A stretch of 30,774 nucleotides of DNA from Liolophura sinensis (GCF_032854445.1 NW_027018402.1:1-30774); one strand, 5' to 3'. Counted from the first letter of the stretch, positions 1-11,508 are shown. A program made the numbers and translations. The notes: generated from the sequence alone by a model not told the origin.

Positions 1-67
1 CATTACTATATTCAACATTTGATTATAAGTTATGTGCCCTTCGGTAGCCCAGAAGACGTCAAATCTT

Positions 68-80
68 TGGGCCAAGCCCA
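68..80. other. Short inverted repeat TGGGC-CAA-GCCCA (representative, M1)
   Basis: Perfect 5-bp arms around a 3-base loop, kept in most monomers. In M2 and M6 the CCCAGTCC variant replaces it with the 8-bp palindrome TGGGCCCA (615-622 in M2). Confidence 0.6.
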
Positions 81-284
81 TTTAACTCATCCAGCAATTG
101 TCTTACTTCTAAGTCGAAGACAAACTCAATGTCTTTATCTACATGTTGAAAAACCACACCATTTGTATATAAAAAACACAAGGTACTTGATACAGTCTGC
201 TGTAAAAAGTACAATTGAACACTGACCCACATCAATAAGGTGCCAAAAGATGCGCAATTGGGCCAGGCATCTCCAGCTGTTGAA

Positions 285-297
285 AAATTGCAAATTT
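285..297. other. Short inverted repeat AAATT-GCA-AATTT (representative, M1)
   Basis: Arms of 5 bp around GCA, embedded in the A/T-rich stretch after CAGCTG. M31 and M46 (GAAACATTGC) lie at the edge of an arm. Confidence 0.5.
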
Positions 298-330
298 CCT
301 TGGTTCCCTTGAGTAAGAGCCGTTGTTAGG

Positions 331-336
331 CACGTG
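331..336. promoter_or_regulatory. CACGTG palindrome (E-box/G-box type; representative, M1)
   Basis: CACGTG at p332-337 in a 548-bp monomer is the core site of many bHLH and bZIP proteins. It is intact in 53 of 56 complete monomers. Flanks vary: most have GCACGTGA, and twelve have TCACGTGA. Binding is inferred only from the motif. Confidence 0.4.
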
Positions 337-547
337 ATTTTCACATAAATGCTCATTCAATTGTCGCTACAGCCAAAAGTATTGGTCGGAGAGCAACGCG
401 GTTTGCACCATTCGATTTCTCGTCACAAAATACGTCGGATTAGCCTCTTATCAGCAGCATTGGAACAGTTTTTCCACTTTTGGATTTTTCCCTGGGCTTT
501 TTGCTAATTAAATTCGGCTACATTTACTATGTAATATCGCGACTGGT

Positions 548-1096
548 CATTACTATAATCAACTTTTGATTATAAGTTATGTGCCCTTCGGTAGCCCAGA
601 AGACGTCAAATCTTTGGGCCCAGTCCATTTAACTCATCCAGCAATTGTCTTACTTCTAAGTCGAAGACAAACTCAATGTCTTTATCTACATGTTGAAAAA
701 CCACACCATTTGTATATAAAAAACACAAGGTACTTGATACAGTCTGCTGTAAAAAGTACAATTGAACACTGACCCACATCAATAAGGTGCCAAAAGATGC
801 GCAATTGGGCCAGGCATCTCCAGCTGTTGAAAAATTGCAAATTTCCTTGGTTTTCCATGGAGTAAGAGCCGTTGTTAGGCACGTGATTTTCACATAAATG
901 CTCATTCAATTGTAGCTACAGCCATAAGTGTTGGTCGGAGAGCAACGCGGTTTGCACCATTCGATTTCTCGTCACTAAATACGTCGGATTAGCCTCTTAC
1001 CAGCAGCATTGGAACAGTTTTTCCACTTTTGGATTTTTGCCTGGGCTTTTTGCTAATTCAATTCGGCTACATTTACTATGTAATATCGCGACTGAT
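548..1096 (+). repeat. Monomer M2
   Basis: 549 bp because of an extra T (GGTTTTCC). p11 A; CCCAGTCC, which creates the palindrome TGGGCCCA; haplotype TAG, CCATAAGTGTT, CACTAAAT, TTACC; ends GACTGATC. Confidence 0.95.
561..578. other. Short inverted repeat AACTT-8-AAGTT (representative, M2)
   Basis: AACTT and AAGTT flank TTGATTAT near the monomer start. M1 and M4 carry a mismatch nearby or in the arm. The stem is short and its significance is unclear. Confidence 0.45.
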
Positions 1097-1643
1097 CATT
1101 ACTATATTCAACTTTTGATTATAAGTTATGTGCCCTTCGGTAGCCCAGAAGACGTCAAATCTTTGGGCCAAGCCATTTAACTCATCCAGCAATTGTCTTA
1201 CTTCTAAGTCGAAGACAAACTCAATGTCTTTATCTACATGTTGAAAAACCACACCATTTGTATATAAAAAACACAAGGTACTTGATACAGTCTGCTGTAA
1301 AAAGTACAATTGAACACTGACCCACATCAATAAGGTGCCAAAAGATGCGCAATTGGGCCAGGCATCTCCAGCTGTTGAAAAATTGCAAATTTCCTTGGTT
1401 CCCTTGGAGTAAGAGCCGTTGTTAGGCACGTGATTTTCACATAAATGCTCATTCAATTGTCGCTACAGCCAAAAGTATTGGTCGGAGAGCAACGCGGTTT
1501 GCACCATTCGATTTCTCGTCACAAAATACGTCGGATTAGCCTTTTATCAGCAGCATTGGAACAGTTTTTCCACTTTGGGACTTTTGCCTGTGCTTTTTGC
1601 TAATTCAGTTCGGCTACATTTACTATGTAATATCGCGACTGGT
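1097..1643 (+). repeat. Monomer M3
   Basis: 547 bp because one C is lost (AAGCCATTT). p11 T; GGTTCCC; TCG haplotype; CCTTTTATC; TTTGGGACTTT; GCCTGTGC; AATTCAGTTC. Confidence 0.95.
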
Positions 1644-2191
1644 CATTACTATAATCAACTATTGATTATAAGTTATGTGCCCTTCGGTAGCCCAGAAGAC
1701 GTCAAATCTTTGGGCCAAGCCCATTTAACTCATCCAGCAATTGTCTTACTTCTAAGTCGAAGACAAACTCAATGTCTTTATCTACATGTTGAAAAACCAC
1801 ACCATTTGTATATAAAAAACACAAGGTACTTGATACAGTCTGCTGTAAAAAGTACAATTGAACACTGACCCACATCAATAAGGTGCCAAAAGATGCGCAA
1901 TTGGGCCAGGCATCTCCAGCTGTTGAAAAATTGCAAATTTCCTTGGTTTCCATGGAGTAAGAGCCGTTGTTAGGCACGTGATTTTCACATAAATGCTCAT
2001 TCAATTGTAGCTACAGCCATAAGTGTTGGTCGGAGAGCAACGCGGTTTGCACCATTCGATTTCTCGTCACTAAATACGTCGGATTAGCCTCTTACCAGCA
2101 GCATTGGAACAGTTTTTCCACTTTTGGATTTTTGCCTGGGCTTTTTGCTAATTAAATTCGGCTACATTTACTATGTAATATCGCGACTGGT
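1644..2191 (+). repeat. Monomer M4
   Basis: p11 A; private AACTATTG; GGTTTCC; full TAG haplotype; TTACC; AATTA, which is followed by a p11-G monomer. Confidence 0.95.
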
Positions 2192-2739
2192 CATTACTAT
2201 AGTCAACTTTTGATTATAAGTTATGTGCCCTTCGGTAGCCCAGAAGACGTCAAATCTTTGGGCCAAGCCCATTTAACTCATCCAGCAATTGTCTTACTTC
2301 TAAGTCGAAGACAAACTCAATGTCTTTATCTACATGTTGAAAAACCACACCATTTGTATATAAAAAACACAAGGTACTTGATACAGTCTGCTGTAAAAAG
2401 TACAATTGAACACTGACCCACATCAATAAGGTGCCAAAAGATGCGCAATTGGGCCAGGCATCTCCAGCTGTTGAAAAATTGCAAATTTCCTTGGTTCCCT
2501 TGGAGTAAGAGCCGTTGTTAGGCACGTGATTTTCACATAAATGCTCATTCAATTGTCGCTACAGCCAAAAGTATTGGTCGGAGAGCAACGCGGTTTGCAC
2601 CATTCGATTTCTCGTCACAAAATACGTCGGATTAGCCTCTTATCAGCAGCATTGGAACAGTTTTTCCACTTTTGGATTTTTCCCTGGGCTTTTTGCTAAT
2701 TAAATTCGGCTACATTTACTATGTAATATCGCGACTGGT
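2192..2739 (+). repeat. Monomer M5
   Basis: p11 G; otherwise the M1 type (GGTTCCC, TCG haplotype, TTATC, TTTCCCTGGGC, AATTA) without M1's deletion. Confidence 0.95.
2357..2367 (+). promoter_or_regulatory. TATA-like element (representative, M5)
   Basis: TATATAAAAAA matches the eukaryotic TATA consensus TATAWAAR. It sits at p166-176 and is present in nearly all monomers; M31 (16614), M42 (22641), M46 and M55 (29765) have TATATGAA instead. Whether it drives satellite transcription is unknown; an A/T-rich satellite can contain this by chance. Confidence 0.35.
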
Positions 2740-3287
2740 CATTACTATAATCAACTTTTGATTATAAGTTATGTGCCCTTCGGTAGCCCAGAAGACGTCA
2801 AATCTTTGGGCCCAGTCCATTTAACTCATCCAGCAATTGTCTTACTTCTAAGTCGAAGACAAACTCAATGTCTTTATCTACATGTTGAAAAACCACACCA
2901 TTTGTATATAAAAAACACAAGGTACTTGATACAGTCTGCTGTAAAAAGTACAATTGAACACTGACCCACATCAATAAGGTGCCAAAAGATGCGCAATTGG
3001 GCCAGGCATCTCCAGCTGTTGAAAAATTGCAAATTTCCTTGGTTTCCATGGAGTAAGAGCCGTTGTTAGGCACGTGATTTTCACATAAATGCTCATTCAA
3101 TTGTAGCTACAGCCATAAGTGTTGGTCGGAGAGCAACGCGGTTTGCACCATTCGATTTCTCGTCACTAAATACGTCGGATTAGCCTCTTACCAGCAGCAT
3201 TGGAACAGTTTTTCCACTTTTGGATTTTTGCCTGGGCTTTTTGCTAATTCAATTCGGCTACATTTACTATGTAATATCGCGACTGAT
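2740..3287 (+). repeat. Monomer M6
   Basis: M2 type without the extra T: p11 A, CCCAGTCC, TAG haplotype, GACTGATC end. Confidence 0.95.
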
Positions 3288-3835
3288 CATTACTATATTC
3301 AACTTTTGATTATAAGTTATGTGCCCTTCGGTAGCCCAGAAGACGTCAAATCTTTGGGCCAAGCCCATTTAACTCATCCAGCAATTGTCTTACTTCTAAG
3401 TCGAAGACAAACTCAATGTCTTTATCTACATGTTGAAAAACCACACCATTTGTATATAAAAAACACAAGGTACTTGATACAGTCTGCTGTAAAAAGTACA
3501 ATTGAACACTGACCCACATCAATAAGGTGCCAAAAGATGCGCAATTGGGCCAGGCATCTCCAGCTGTTGAAAAATTGCAAATTTCCTTGGTTCCCTTGGA
3601 GTAAGAGCCGTTGTTAGGCACGTGATTTTCACATAAATGCTCATTCAATTGTCGCTACAGCCAAAAGTATTGGTCGGAGAGCAACGCGGTTTGCACCATT
3701 CGATTTCTCGTCACAAAATACGTCGGATTAGCCTTTTATCAGCAGCATTGGAACAGTTTTTCCACTTTGGGACTTTTGCCTGTGCTTTTTGCTAATTCAG
3801 TTCGGCTACATTTACTATGTAATATCGCGACTGGT
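3288..3835 (+). repeat. Monomer M7
   Basis: M3 type without the C deletion: CCTTTTATC, TTTGGGACTTT, GCCTGTGC, AATTCAGTTC. Confidence 0.95.
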
Positions 3836-4383
3836 CATTACTATAATCAACTTTTGATTATAAGTTATGTGCCCTTCGGTAGCCCAGAAGACGTCAAATC
3901 TTTGGGCCAAGCCCATTTAACTCATCCAGCAATTGTCTTACTTCTAAGTCGAAGACAAACTCAATGTCTTTATCTACATGTTGAAAAACCACACCATTTG
4001 TATATAAAAAACACAAGGTACTTGATACAGTCTGCTGTAAAAAGTACAATTGAACACTGACCCACATCAATAAGGTGCCAAAAGATGCGCAATTGGGCCA
4101 GGCATCTCCAGCTGTTGAAAAATTGCAAATTTCCTTGGTTTCCATGGAGTAAGAGCCGTTGTTAGGCACGTGATTTTCACATAAATGCTCATTCAATTGT
4201 AGCTACAGCCATAAGTGTTGGTCGGAGAGCAACGCGGTTTACACCATTCGATTTCTCGTCACTAAATACGTCGGATTAGCCTCTTACCAGCAGCATTGGA
4301 ACAGTTTTTCCACTTTTGGATTTTTGCCTGGGCTTTTTGCTAATTAAATTCGGCTACATTTACTATGTAATATCGCGACTGGT
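3836..4383 (+). repeat. Monomer M8
   Basis: M4 type with a private GTTTACACC (others GTTTGCACC). Last member of the second tetramer. Confidence 0.95.
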
Positions 4384-4931
4384 CATTACTATAGTCAACT
4401 TTTGATTATAAGTTATGTGCCCTTCGGTAGCCCAGAAGACGTCAAATCTTTGGGCCAAGCCCATTTAACTCATCCAGCAATTGTCTTACTTCTAAGTCGA
4501 AGACAAACTCAATGTCTTTATCTACATGTTGAAAAACCACACCATTTGTATATAAAAAACACAAGGTACTTGATACAGTCTGCTGTAAAAAGTACAATTA
4601 AACACTGACCCACATCAATAAGGTGCCAAAAGATGCGCAATTGGGCCAGGCATCTCCAGCTGTTGAAAAATTGCAAATTTCCTTGGTTTCCATGGAGTAA
4701 GAGCCGTTGTTAAGCACGTGATTTTCACATAAATGCTCATTCAATTGTAGCTAAAGCCATAAGTTTTGGTCGGAGAGCAACGCGGTTTGCACCATTCGAT
4801 TTCTCGTCACTAAATACGTCGGATTAGCCTCTTACCAGCAGCATTGGAACAGTTTTTCCACTTTGGGACTTTTGCCTGGGCTTTTTGATAATTCAATTCG
4901 GCTACATTTACTATGTAATATCGCGACTGGT
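4384..4931 (+). repeat. Monomer M9
   Basis: p11 G; first monomer with ACAATTA (p217 A). Private GTTAAGCAC, CTAAAGCC and TAAGTTTTGG in a TAG haplotype; TTTGGGACTTT; TTTGATAATTC shared only with M15. Confidence 0.95.
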
Positions 4932-5479
4932 CATTACTATATTCAACTTTTGATTATAAGTTATGTGCCCTTCGGTAGCCCAGAAGACGTCAAATCTTTG
5001 GGCCAAGCCCATTTAACTCATCCAGCAATTGTCTTACTTCTAAGTCGAAGACAAACTCAATGTCTTTATCTACATGTTGAAAAACCACACCATTTGTATA
5101 TAAAAAACACAAGGTACTTGATACAGTCTGCTGTAAAAAGTACAATTAAACACTGACCCACATCAATAAGGTGCCAAAAGATGCGCAATTGGGCCAGGCA
5201 TCTCCAGCTGTTGAAAAATTGCAAATTTCCTTGGTTTCCATGGAGTAAGAGCCGTTGCTGGGCACGTGATTTTCACATAAATGCTCATTCAATTGTCGCT
5301 ACAGCCAAAAGTATTGGTCGGAGAGCAACGCGGTTTGCACCATTCGATTTCTCGTCACAAAATACGTCGGATTAGCCTCTTATCAGCAGGATTGGAACAG
5401 TTTTTCCACTTTGGGATTTTTGCCTGGGCTTTTTGCTAATTCAATTCGGCTACATTTACTATGTAATATCGCGACTGGT
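4932..5479 (+). repeat. Monomer M10
   Basis: p11 T; ACAATTA; first GCTGGGCAC; TCG haplotype; TTATC with private CAGCAGGATTGG; TTTGGGATTTT. Confidence 0.95.
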
Positions 5480-6027
5480 CATTACTATATTTAACTTTTG
5501 ATTATAAGTTATGTGCCCTTCGGTAGCCCAGAAGACGTCAAATCTATGGGCCAAGCCCATTTAACTCATCCAGCAATTGTCTTACTTCTAAGTCGAAGAC
5601 AAACTCAATGTCTTTATCTACATGTTGAAAAACCACACCATTTGTATATAAAAAACACAAGGTACTTGATACAGTCTGCTGTAAAAAGTACAATTAAACA
5701 CTGACCCACATCAATAAGGTGCCAAAAGATGCGCAATTGGGCCAGGCATCTCCAGCTGTTGAAAAATTGCAAATTTCCTTGGTTTCCATGGAGTAAGAGC
5801 CGTTGCTGGGCACGTGATTTTCACATAAATGCTCATTCAATTGTCGCTACAGCCAAAAGTATTGGTCGGAGAGCAACGCGGTTTGCACCATTCGATTTCT
5901 CGTCACAAAATACGTCGGATTAGCCTCTTACCAGCAGCATTGGAACAGTTTTTCCACTTTTGGATTTTTGCCTGGGCTTTTTGCTAATTAAATTCGGCTA
6001 CATTTACTATGTAATATCGCGACTGGT
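5480..6027 (+). repeat. Monomer M11
   Basis: Private start TATATTTAAC and private TCTATGGGCC; ACAATTA; GCTGGGCAC; TCG but TTACC, so the haplotype is recombinant; AATTA. Confidence 0.95.
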
Positions 6028-6575
6028 CATTACTATAGTCAACTTTTGATTATAAGTTATGTGCCCTTCGGTAGCCCAGAAGACGTCAAATCTTTGGGCC
6101 AAGCCCATTTAACTCATCCAGCAATTGTCTTACTTCTAAGTCGAAGACAAACTCAATGTCTTTATCTACATGTTGAAAAACCACACCATTTGTATATAAA
6201 AAACACAAGGTACTTGATACAGTCTGCTGTAAAAAGTACAATTAAACACTGACCCACATCAATAAGGTGCCAAAAGATGCGCAATTGGGCCAGGCATCTC
6301 CAGCTGTTGAAAAATTGCAAATTTCCTTGGTTTCCATGGAGTAAGAGCCGTTGTTAGGCACGTGATTTTCACATAAATGCTCATTCAATTGTCGCTACAG
6401 CCAAAAGTATTGGTCGGAGAGCAACGCGGTTTGCACCATTCGATTTCTCGTCACAAAATACATCGGATTAGCCTCTTATCAGCAGCATTGGAACAGTTTT
6501 TCCACTTTTGGATTTTTGCCTGGGCTTTCTGCTAATTCAATTCGGCTACATTTACTATGTAATATCGCGACTGGT
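6028..6575 (+). repeat. Monomer M12
   Basis: p11 G; ACAATTA; GTTAGG; CATCGG instead of CGTCGG (also in M32 and M47); TTATC; private GCTTTCTGC. Confidence 0.95.
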
Positions 6576-7123
6576 CATTACTATAATCAACTTTTGATTA
6601 TAAGTTATGTGCCCTTCGGTAGCCCAGAAGACGTCAAATCTTTGGGCCAAGCCCATTTAACTCATCCAGCAATTGTCTTACTTCTAAGTCGAAGACAAAC
6701 TCAATGTCTTTATCTACATGTTGAAAAACCACACCATTTGTATATAAAAACAACAAGGTACTTGATACAGTCTGCTGTAAAAAGTACAATTGAACACTGA
6801 CCCACATCAATAAGGTGCAAAAAGATGCGCAATTGGGCCAGGCATCTCCAGCTGTTGAAAAATTGCAAATTTCCTTGGTTTCCATGGAGTAAGAGCCGTT
6901 GTTAGGCACGTGATTTTCACATAAATGCTCATTCAATTGTAGCTACAGCCAAAAGTATTGGTCGGAGAGCAACGCGGTTTGCACCATTCGATTTCTCGTC
7001 ACAAAATACGGCGGATTAGCCTCTTACCAGCAGCATTGGAACAGTTTTTCCACTTTTGGATTTTTGCCTGGGCTTTTTGCTAATTCAATTCGGCTACATT
7101 TACTATGTAATATCGCGACTGAT
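6576..7123 (+). repeat. Monomer M13
   Basis: p11 A; first with AAAAACAACAAGG and GCAAAAAG; TAG joined to CCAAAAGTATT (recombinant); CGGCGG; TTACC; GACTGATC end. Confidence 0.95.
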
Positions 7124-7671
7124 CATTACTATATTCAACTTTTGATTATAAGTTATGTGCCCTTCGGTAGCCCAGAAGACGTCAAATCTTTGGGCCAAGC
7201 CCATTTAACTCATCCAGCAATTGTCTTACTTCTAAGTCGAAGACAAACTCAATGTCTTTATCTACATGTTGAAAAACCACACCATTTGTATATAAAAAAC
7301 ACAAGGTACTTGATACAGTCTGCTGTAAAAAGTACAATTGAACACTGACCCACATCAATAAGGTGCCAAAAGATGCGCAATTGGGCCAGGCATCTCCAGC
7401 TGTTGAAAAATTGCAAATTTCCTTGGTTCCCTTGGAGTAAGAGCCGTTGTTAGGCACGTGATTTTCACATAAATGCTCATTCAATTGTCGCTACAGCCAA
7501 AAGTATTGGTCGGAGAGCAACGCGGTTTGCACCATTCGATTTCTCGTCACAAAATACGTCGGATTAGCCTCTTATCAGCAGCATTGGAACAGTTTTTCCA
7601 CTTTGGGACTTTTGCCTGGGCTTTTTGCTAATTCAATTCGGCTACATTTACTATGTAATATCGCGACTGGT
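7124..7671 (+). repeat. Monomer M14
   Basis: p11 T; GGTTCCC; full TCG haplotype; TTATC; TTTGGGACTTT. A left-domain type reappearing; its partner is M21. Confidence 0.95.
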
Positions 7672-8219
7672 CATTACTATAATCAACTTTTGATTATAAG
7701 TTATGTGCCCTTCGGTAGCCCAGAAGACGTCAAATCTTTGGGCCAAGCCCATTTAACTCATCCAGCAATTGTCTTACTTCTAAGTCGAAGACAAACTCAA
7801 TGTCTTTATCTACATGTTGAAAAACCACACCATTTGTATATAAAAAACACAAGGTACTTGATACAGTCTGCTGTAAAAAGTACAATTGAACACTGACCCA
7901 CATCAATAAGGTGCCAAAAGATGCGCAATTGGGCCAGGCATCTCCAGCTGTTGAAAAATTGCAAATTTCCTTGGTTTCCATGGAGTAAGAGCCGTTGTTA
8001 GGCACGTGATTTTCACATAAATGCTCATTCAATTGTAGCTACAGCCATAAGTGTTGGTCGGAGAGCAACGCGGTTTGCACCATTCGATTTCTCGTCACTA
8101 AATACGTCGGATTAGCCTCTTACCAGCAGCATTGGAACAGTTTTTCCACTTTGGGACTTTTGCCTGGGCTTTTTGATAATTCAATTCGGCTACATTTACT
8201 ATGTAATATCGCGACTGGT
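7672..8219 (+). repeat. Monomer M15
   Basis: p11 A; full TAG haplotype; TTTGGGACTTT and TTTGATAATTC link it to M9. Confidence 0.95.
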
Positions 8220-8767
8220 CATTACTATAATCAACTTTTGATTATAAGTTATGTGCCCTTCGGTAGCCCAGAAGACGTCAAATCTTTGGGCCAAGCCCAT
8301 TTAACTCATCCAGCAATTGTCTTACTTCTAAGTCGAAGACAAACTCAATGTCTTTATCTACATGTTGAAAAACCACACCATTTGTATATAAAAAACACAA
8401 GGTACTTGATACAGTCTGCTGTAAAAAGTACAATTAAACACTGACCCACATCAATAAGGTGCCAAAAGATGCGCAATTGGGCCAGGCATCTCCAGCTGTT
8501 GAAAAATTGCAAATTTCCTTGGTTTCCATGGAGTAAGAGCCGTTGCTGGGCACGTGATTTTCACATAAATGCTCATTCAATTGTCGCTACAGCCAAAAGT
8601 ATTGGTCGGAGAGCAACGCGGTTTGCACCATTCGATTTCTCGTCACAAAATACGTCGGATTAGCCTCTTACCAGCAGCATTGGAACAGTTTTTCCACTTT
8701 TGGATTTTTGCCTGGGCTTTTTGCTAATTAAATTCGGCTACATTTACTATGTAATATCGCGACTGGT
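8220..8767 (+). repeat. Monomer M16
   Basis: p11 A; ACAATTA; GCTGGGCAC; TCG with TTACC; CTTTTGG; AATTA. The 3' part is M11-like. Confidence 0.95.
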
Positions 8768-9315
8768 CATTACTATAGTCAACTTTTGATTATAAGTTAT
8801 GTGCCCTTCGGTAGCCCAGAAGACGTCAAATCTTTGGGCCAAGCCCATTTAACTCATCCAGCAATTGTCTTACTTCTAAGTCGAAGACAAACTCAATGTC
8901 TTTATCTACATGTTGAAAAACCACACCATTTGTATATAAAAAACACAAGGTACTTGATACAGTCTGCTGTAAAAAGTACAATTAAACACTGACCCACATC
9001 AATAAGGTGCCAAAAGATGCGCAATTGGGCCAGGCATCTCCAGCTGTTGAAAAATTGCAAATTTCCTTGGTTTCCATGGAGTAAGAGCCGTTGCTGGGCA
9101 CGTGATTTTCACATAAATGCTCATTCAATTGTCGCTACAGCCAAAAGTATTGGTCGGAGAGCAACGCGGTTTGCACCATTCGATTTCTCGTCACAAAATA
9201 CGTCGGATTAGCCTCTTACCAGCAGCATTGGAACAGTTTTTCCACTTTTGGATTTTTGCCTGGGCTTTTTGCTAATTAAATTCGGCTACATTTACTATGT
9301 AATATCGCGACTGGT
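8768..9315 (+). repeat. Monomer M17
   Basis: p11 G; otherwise the M16/M11 type (ACAATTA, GCTGGGCAC, TTACC, AATTA). M16 and M17 are near-duplicates. Confidence 0.95.
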
Positions 9316-9863
9316 CATTACTATAGTCAACTTTTGATTATAAGTTATGTGCCCTTCGGTAGCCCAGAAGACGTCAAATCTTTGGGCCAAGCCCATTTAA
9401 CTCATCCAGCAATTGTCTTACTTCTAAGTCGAAGACAAACTCAATGTCTTTATCTACATGTTGAAAAACCACACCATTTGTATATAAAAAACACAAGGTA
9501 CTTGATACAGTCTGCTGTAAAAAGTACAATTAAACACTGACCCACATCAATAAGGTGCCAAAAGATGCGCAATTGGGCCAGGCATCTCCAGCTGTTGAAA
9601 AATTGCAAATTTCCTTGGTTTCCATGGAGTAAGAGCCGTTGTTAGGCACGTGATTTTCACATAAATGCTCATTCAATTGTCGCTACAGCCAAAAGTATTG
9701 GTCGGAGAGCAACGCGGTTTGCACCATTCGATTTCTCGTCACAAAATACGTCGGATTAGCCTCTTATCAGCAGCCTTGGAACAGTTTTTCCACTTTTGGA
9801 TTTTTGCCTGGGCTTTTTGCTAATTCAATTCGGCTACATTTACTATGTAATATCGCGACTGGT
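9316..9863 (+). repeat. Monomer M18
   Basis: p11 G; ACAATTA; GTTAGG; TTATC; private CAGCAGCCTTGG; partner of M12. Confidence 0.95.
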
Positions 9864-10410
9864 CATTACTTATTCAACTTTTGATTATAAGTTATGTGCC
9901 CTTCGGTAGCCCAGAAGACGTCAAATCTTTGGGCCAAGCCCATTTAACTCATCCAGCAATTGTCTTACTTCTAAGTCGAAGACAAACTCAATGTCTTTAT
10001 CTACATGTTGAAAAACCACACCATTTGTATATAAAAACAACAAGGTACTTGATACAGTCTGCTGTAAAAAGTACAATTGAACACTGACCCACATCAATAA
10101 GGTGCAAAAAGATGCGCAATTGGGCCAGGCATCTCCAGCTGTTGAAAAATTGCAAATTTCCTTGGTTTCCATGGAGTAAGAGCCGTTGTTAGGCACGTGA
10201 TTTTCACATAAATGCTCATTCAATTGTAGCTACAGCCATAAGTGTTGGTCGGAGAGCAACGCGGTTTGCACCATTCGAATTCTCGTCACTAAATACGTCG
10301 GATTAGCCTCTTACCAGCAGCATTGGAACAGTTTTTCCACTTTTGGATCTTTGCCTGGGCTTTTTGCTAATTCAATTCGGCTACATTTACTATGTAATAT
10401 CGCGACTGGT
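9864..10410 (+). repeat. Monomer M19
   Basis: 547 bp; starts CATTACTTATTC (one A lost). CAACAAGG, GCAAAAAG, full TAG haplotype. Private TTCGAATTCTCG creates GAATTC at 10277-10282; private GGATCTTTG. Confidence 0.95.
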
Positions 10411-10960
10411 CATTACTATATTCAACTTTTGATTATAAGTTATGTGCCCTTCGGTAGCCCAGAAGACGTCAAATCTTTGGGCCAAGCCCATTTAACTCAT
10501 CCAGCAATTGTCTTACTTCTAAGTCGAAGACAAACTCAATGTCTTTATCTACATGTTGAAAAACCACACCATTTGTATATAAAAAACAACAAGGTACTTG
10601 ATACAGTCTGCTGTAAAAAGTACAATTGAACACTGACCCACATCAATAAGGTGCAAAAAGATGCGCAATTGGGGCCAGGCATCTCCAGCTGTTGAAAAAT
10701 TGCAAATTTCCTTGGTTTCCATGGAGTAAGAGCCGTTGTTAGGCACGTGATTTTCACATAAATGCTCATTCAATTGTCGCTACAGCCAAAAGTATTGGTC
10801 GGAGAGCAACGCGGTTTGCACCATTCGATTTCTCGTCACAAAATACGGCGGATTAGCCTCTTACCAGCAGCATTGGAACAGTTTTTCCACTTTTGGATTT
10901 TTGCCTGGGCTTTTTGCTAATTCAATTCGGCTACATTTACTATGTAATATCGCGACTGAT
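10411..10960 (+). repeat. Monomer M20
   Basis: 550 bp: an extra A (AAAAAACAACAAGG) and an extra G (TTGGGGCCAGG). GCAAAAAG, TCG haplotype, CGGCGG, TTACC, GACTGATC; the 3' half is M13-like. Confidence 0.95.
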
Positions 10961-11508
10961 CATTACTATATTCAACTTTTGATTATAAGTTATGTGCCCT
11001 TCGGTAGCCCAGAAGACGTCAAATCTTTGGGCCAAGCCCATTTAACTCATCCAGCAATTGTCTTACTTCTAAGTCGAAGACAAACTCAATGTCTTTATCT
11101 ACATGTTGAAAAACCACACCATTTGTATATAAAAAACACAAGGTACTTGATACAGTCTGCTGTAAAAAGTACAATTGAACACTGACCCACATCAATAAGG
11201 TGCCAAAAGATGCGCAATTGGGCCAGGCATCTCCAGCTGTTGAAAAATTGCAAATTTCCTTGGTTCCCTTGGAGTAAGAGCCGTTGTTAGGCACGTGATT
11301 TTCACATAAATGCTCATTCAATTGTCGCTACAGCCAAAAGTATTGGTCGGAGAGCAACGCGGTTTGCACCATTCGATTTCTCGTCACAAAATACGTCGGA
11401 TTAGCCTCTTATCAGCAGCATTGGAACAGTTTTTCCACTTTGGGATTTTTGCCTGGGCTTTTTGCTAATTCAATTCGGCTACATTTACTATGTAATATCG
11501 CGACTGGT
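10961..11508 (+). repeat. Monomer M21
   Basis: p11 T; the last GGTTCCC monomer in the window; TCG haplotype; TTATC; TTTGGGATTTT. Confidence 0.95.

Larger units (their letters stand above)
1..547 (+). repeat. Monomer M1
   Basis: 547 bp. p11 is T; haplotype TCG, CCAAAAGTATT, CACAAAAT, TTATC; GGTTCCC with one G lost (CCCTTGAGT); TTTCCCTGGGC; AATTA. Private CAACATTTG. First member of the tetramer. Confidence 0.95.
1..4383 (+). repeat. Tetrameric higher-order repeat, two copies of 2,192 bp (M1-M4 and M5-M8)
   Basis: M5-M8 repeat the variant pattern of M1-M4 in order. M1 and M5 share GGTTCCC and TTTCCCTGGGC with AATTA; M2 and M6 share CCCAGTCC and GACTGATC; M3 and M7 share CCTTTTATC, TTTGGGACTTT, GCCTGTGC and AATTCAGTTC; M4 and M8 share TAG, CACTAAAT and AATTA. 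I see about seven differences over 2.19 kb between the copies (about 99.7% identity), against about a dozen between neighbouring monomers. This is the diagnostic signature of an HOR amplified as a four-monomer unit. Odd and even members also alternate between two haplotypes, suggesting an older dimer stage. Confidence 0.93.
4384..11508 (+). repeat. Six-monomer order (M9-M14) repeated as a seven-monomer version (M15-M21)
   Basis: M9 and M15 both end TTTGGGACTTT with TTTGATAATTC. M11 corresponds to M16/M17 (GCTGGGCAC, TTACC, AATTA) and M12 to M18 (GTTAGG, TTATC). M13 corresponds to both M19 and M20 (CAACAAGG and GCAAAAAG), and M14 to M21 (GGTTCCC, TTATC, TTTGGG). The second copy is longer because the M13 type is present twice. 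M10 has no clean counterpart: M16 looks like an M10 5' part joined to an M11-type 3' part. The order is conserved but individual variants are reshuffled, so this is an older or more recombined HOR than the M1-M8 tetramer. Confidence 0.72.

Noticed and set aside
548-1096. Hammerhead ribozyme, known in some satellites, because of CTGATC in M2, M6, M13 and M20
   Set aside because: The required CTGATGA core and paired GAAA segment are absent.
1575-1868. Recurrent 68-97 codon plus-strand open frame, and a 64-codon frame after it
   Set aside because: The upstream start varies with silent-looking satellite variants, the frame overlaps the minus-strand one, the longer versions (up to 177 codons at 27647-28180) are created by indels, and there is no recognisable family, intron or Kozak pattern to support it.
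1702-2004. Recurrent 100-codon minus-strand open frame (for example 1702-2004) in many monomers
   Set aside because: It begins and ends within each monomer, 548 is not divisible by three, single-base indels often truncate or extend it (126 codons in M3), the common variants inside it are mainly amino-acid changing, and I recognise no domain. It is better explained as chance openness copied by amplification.
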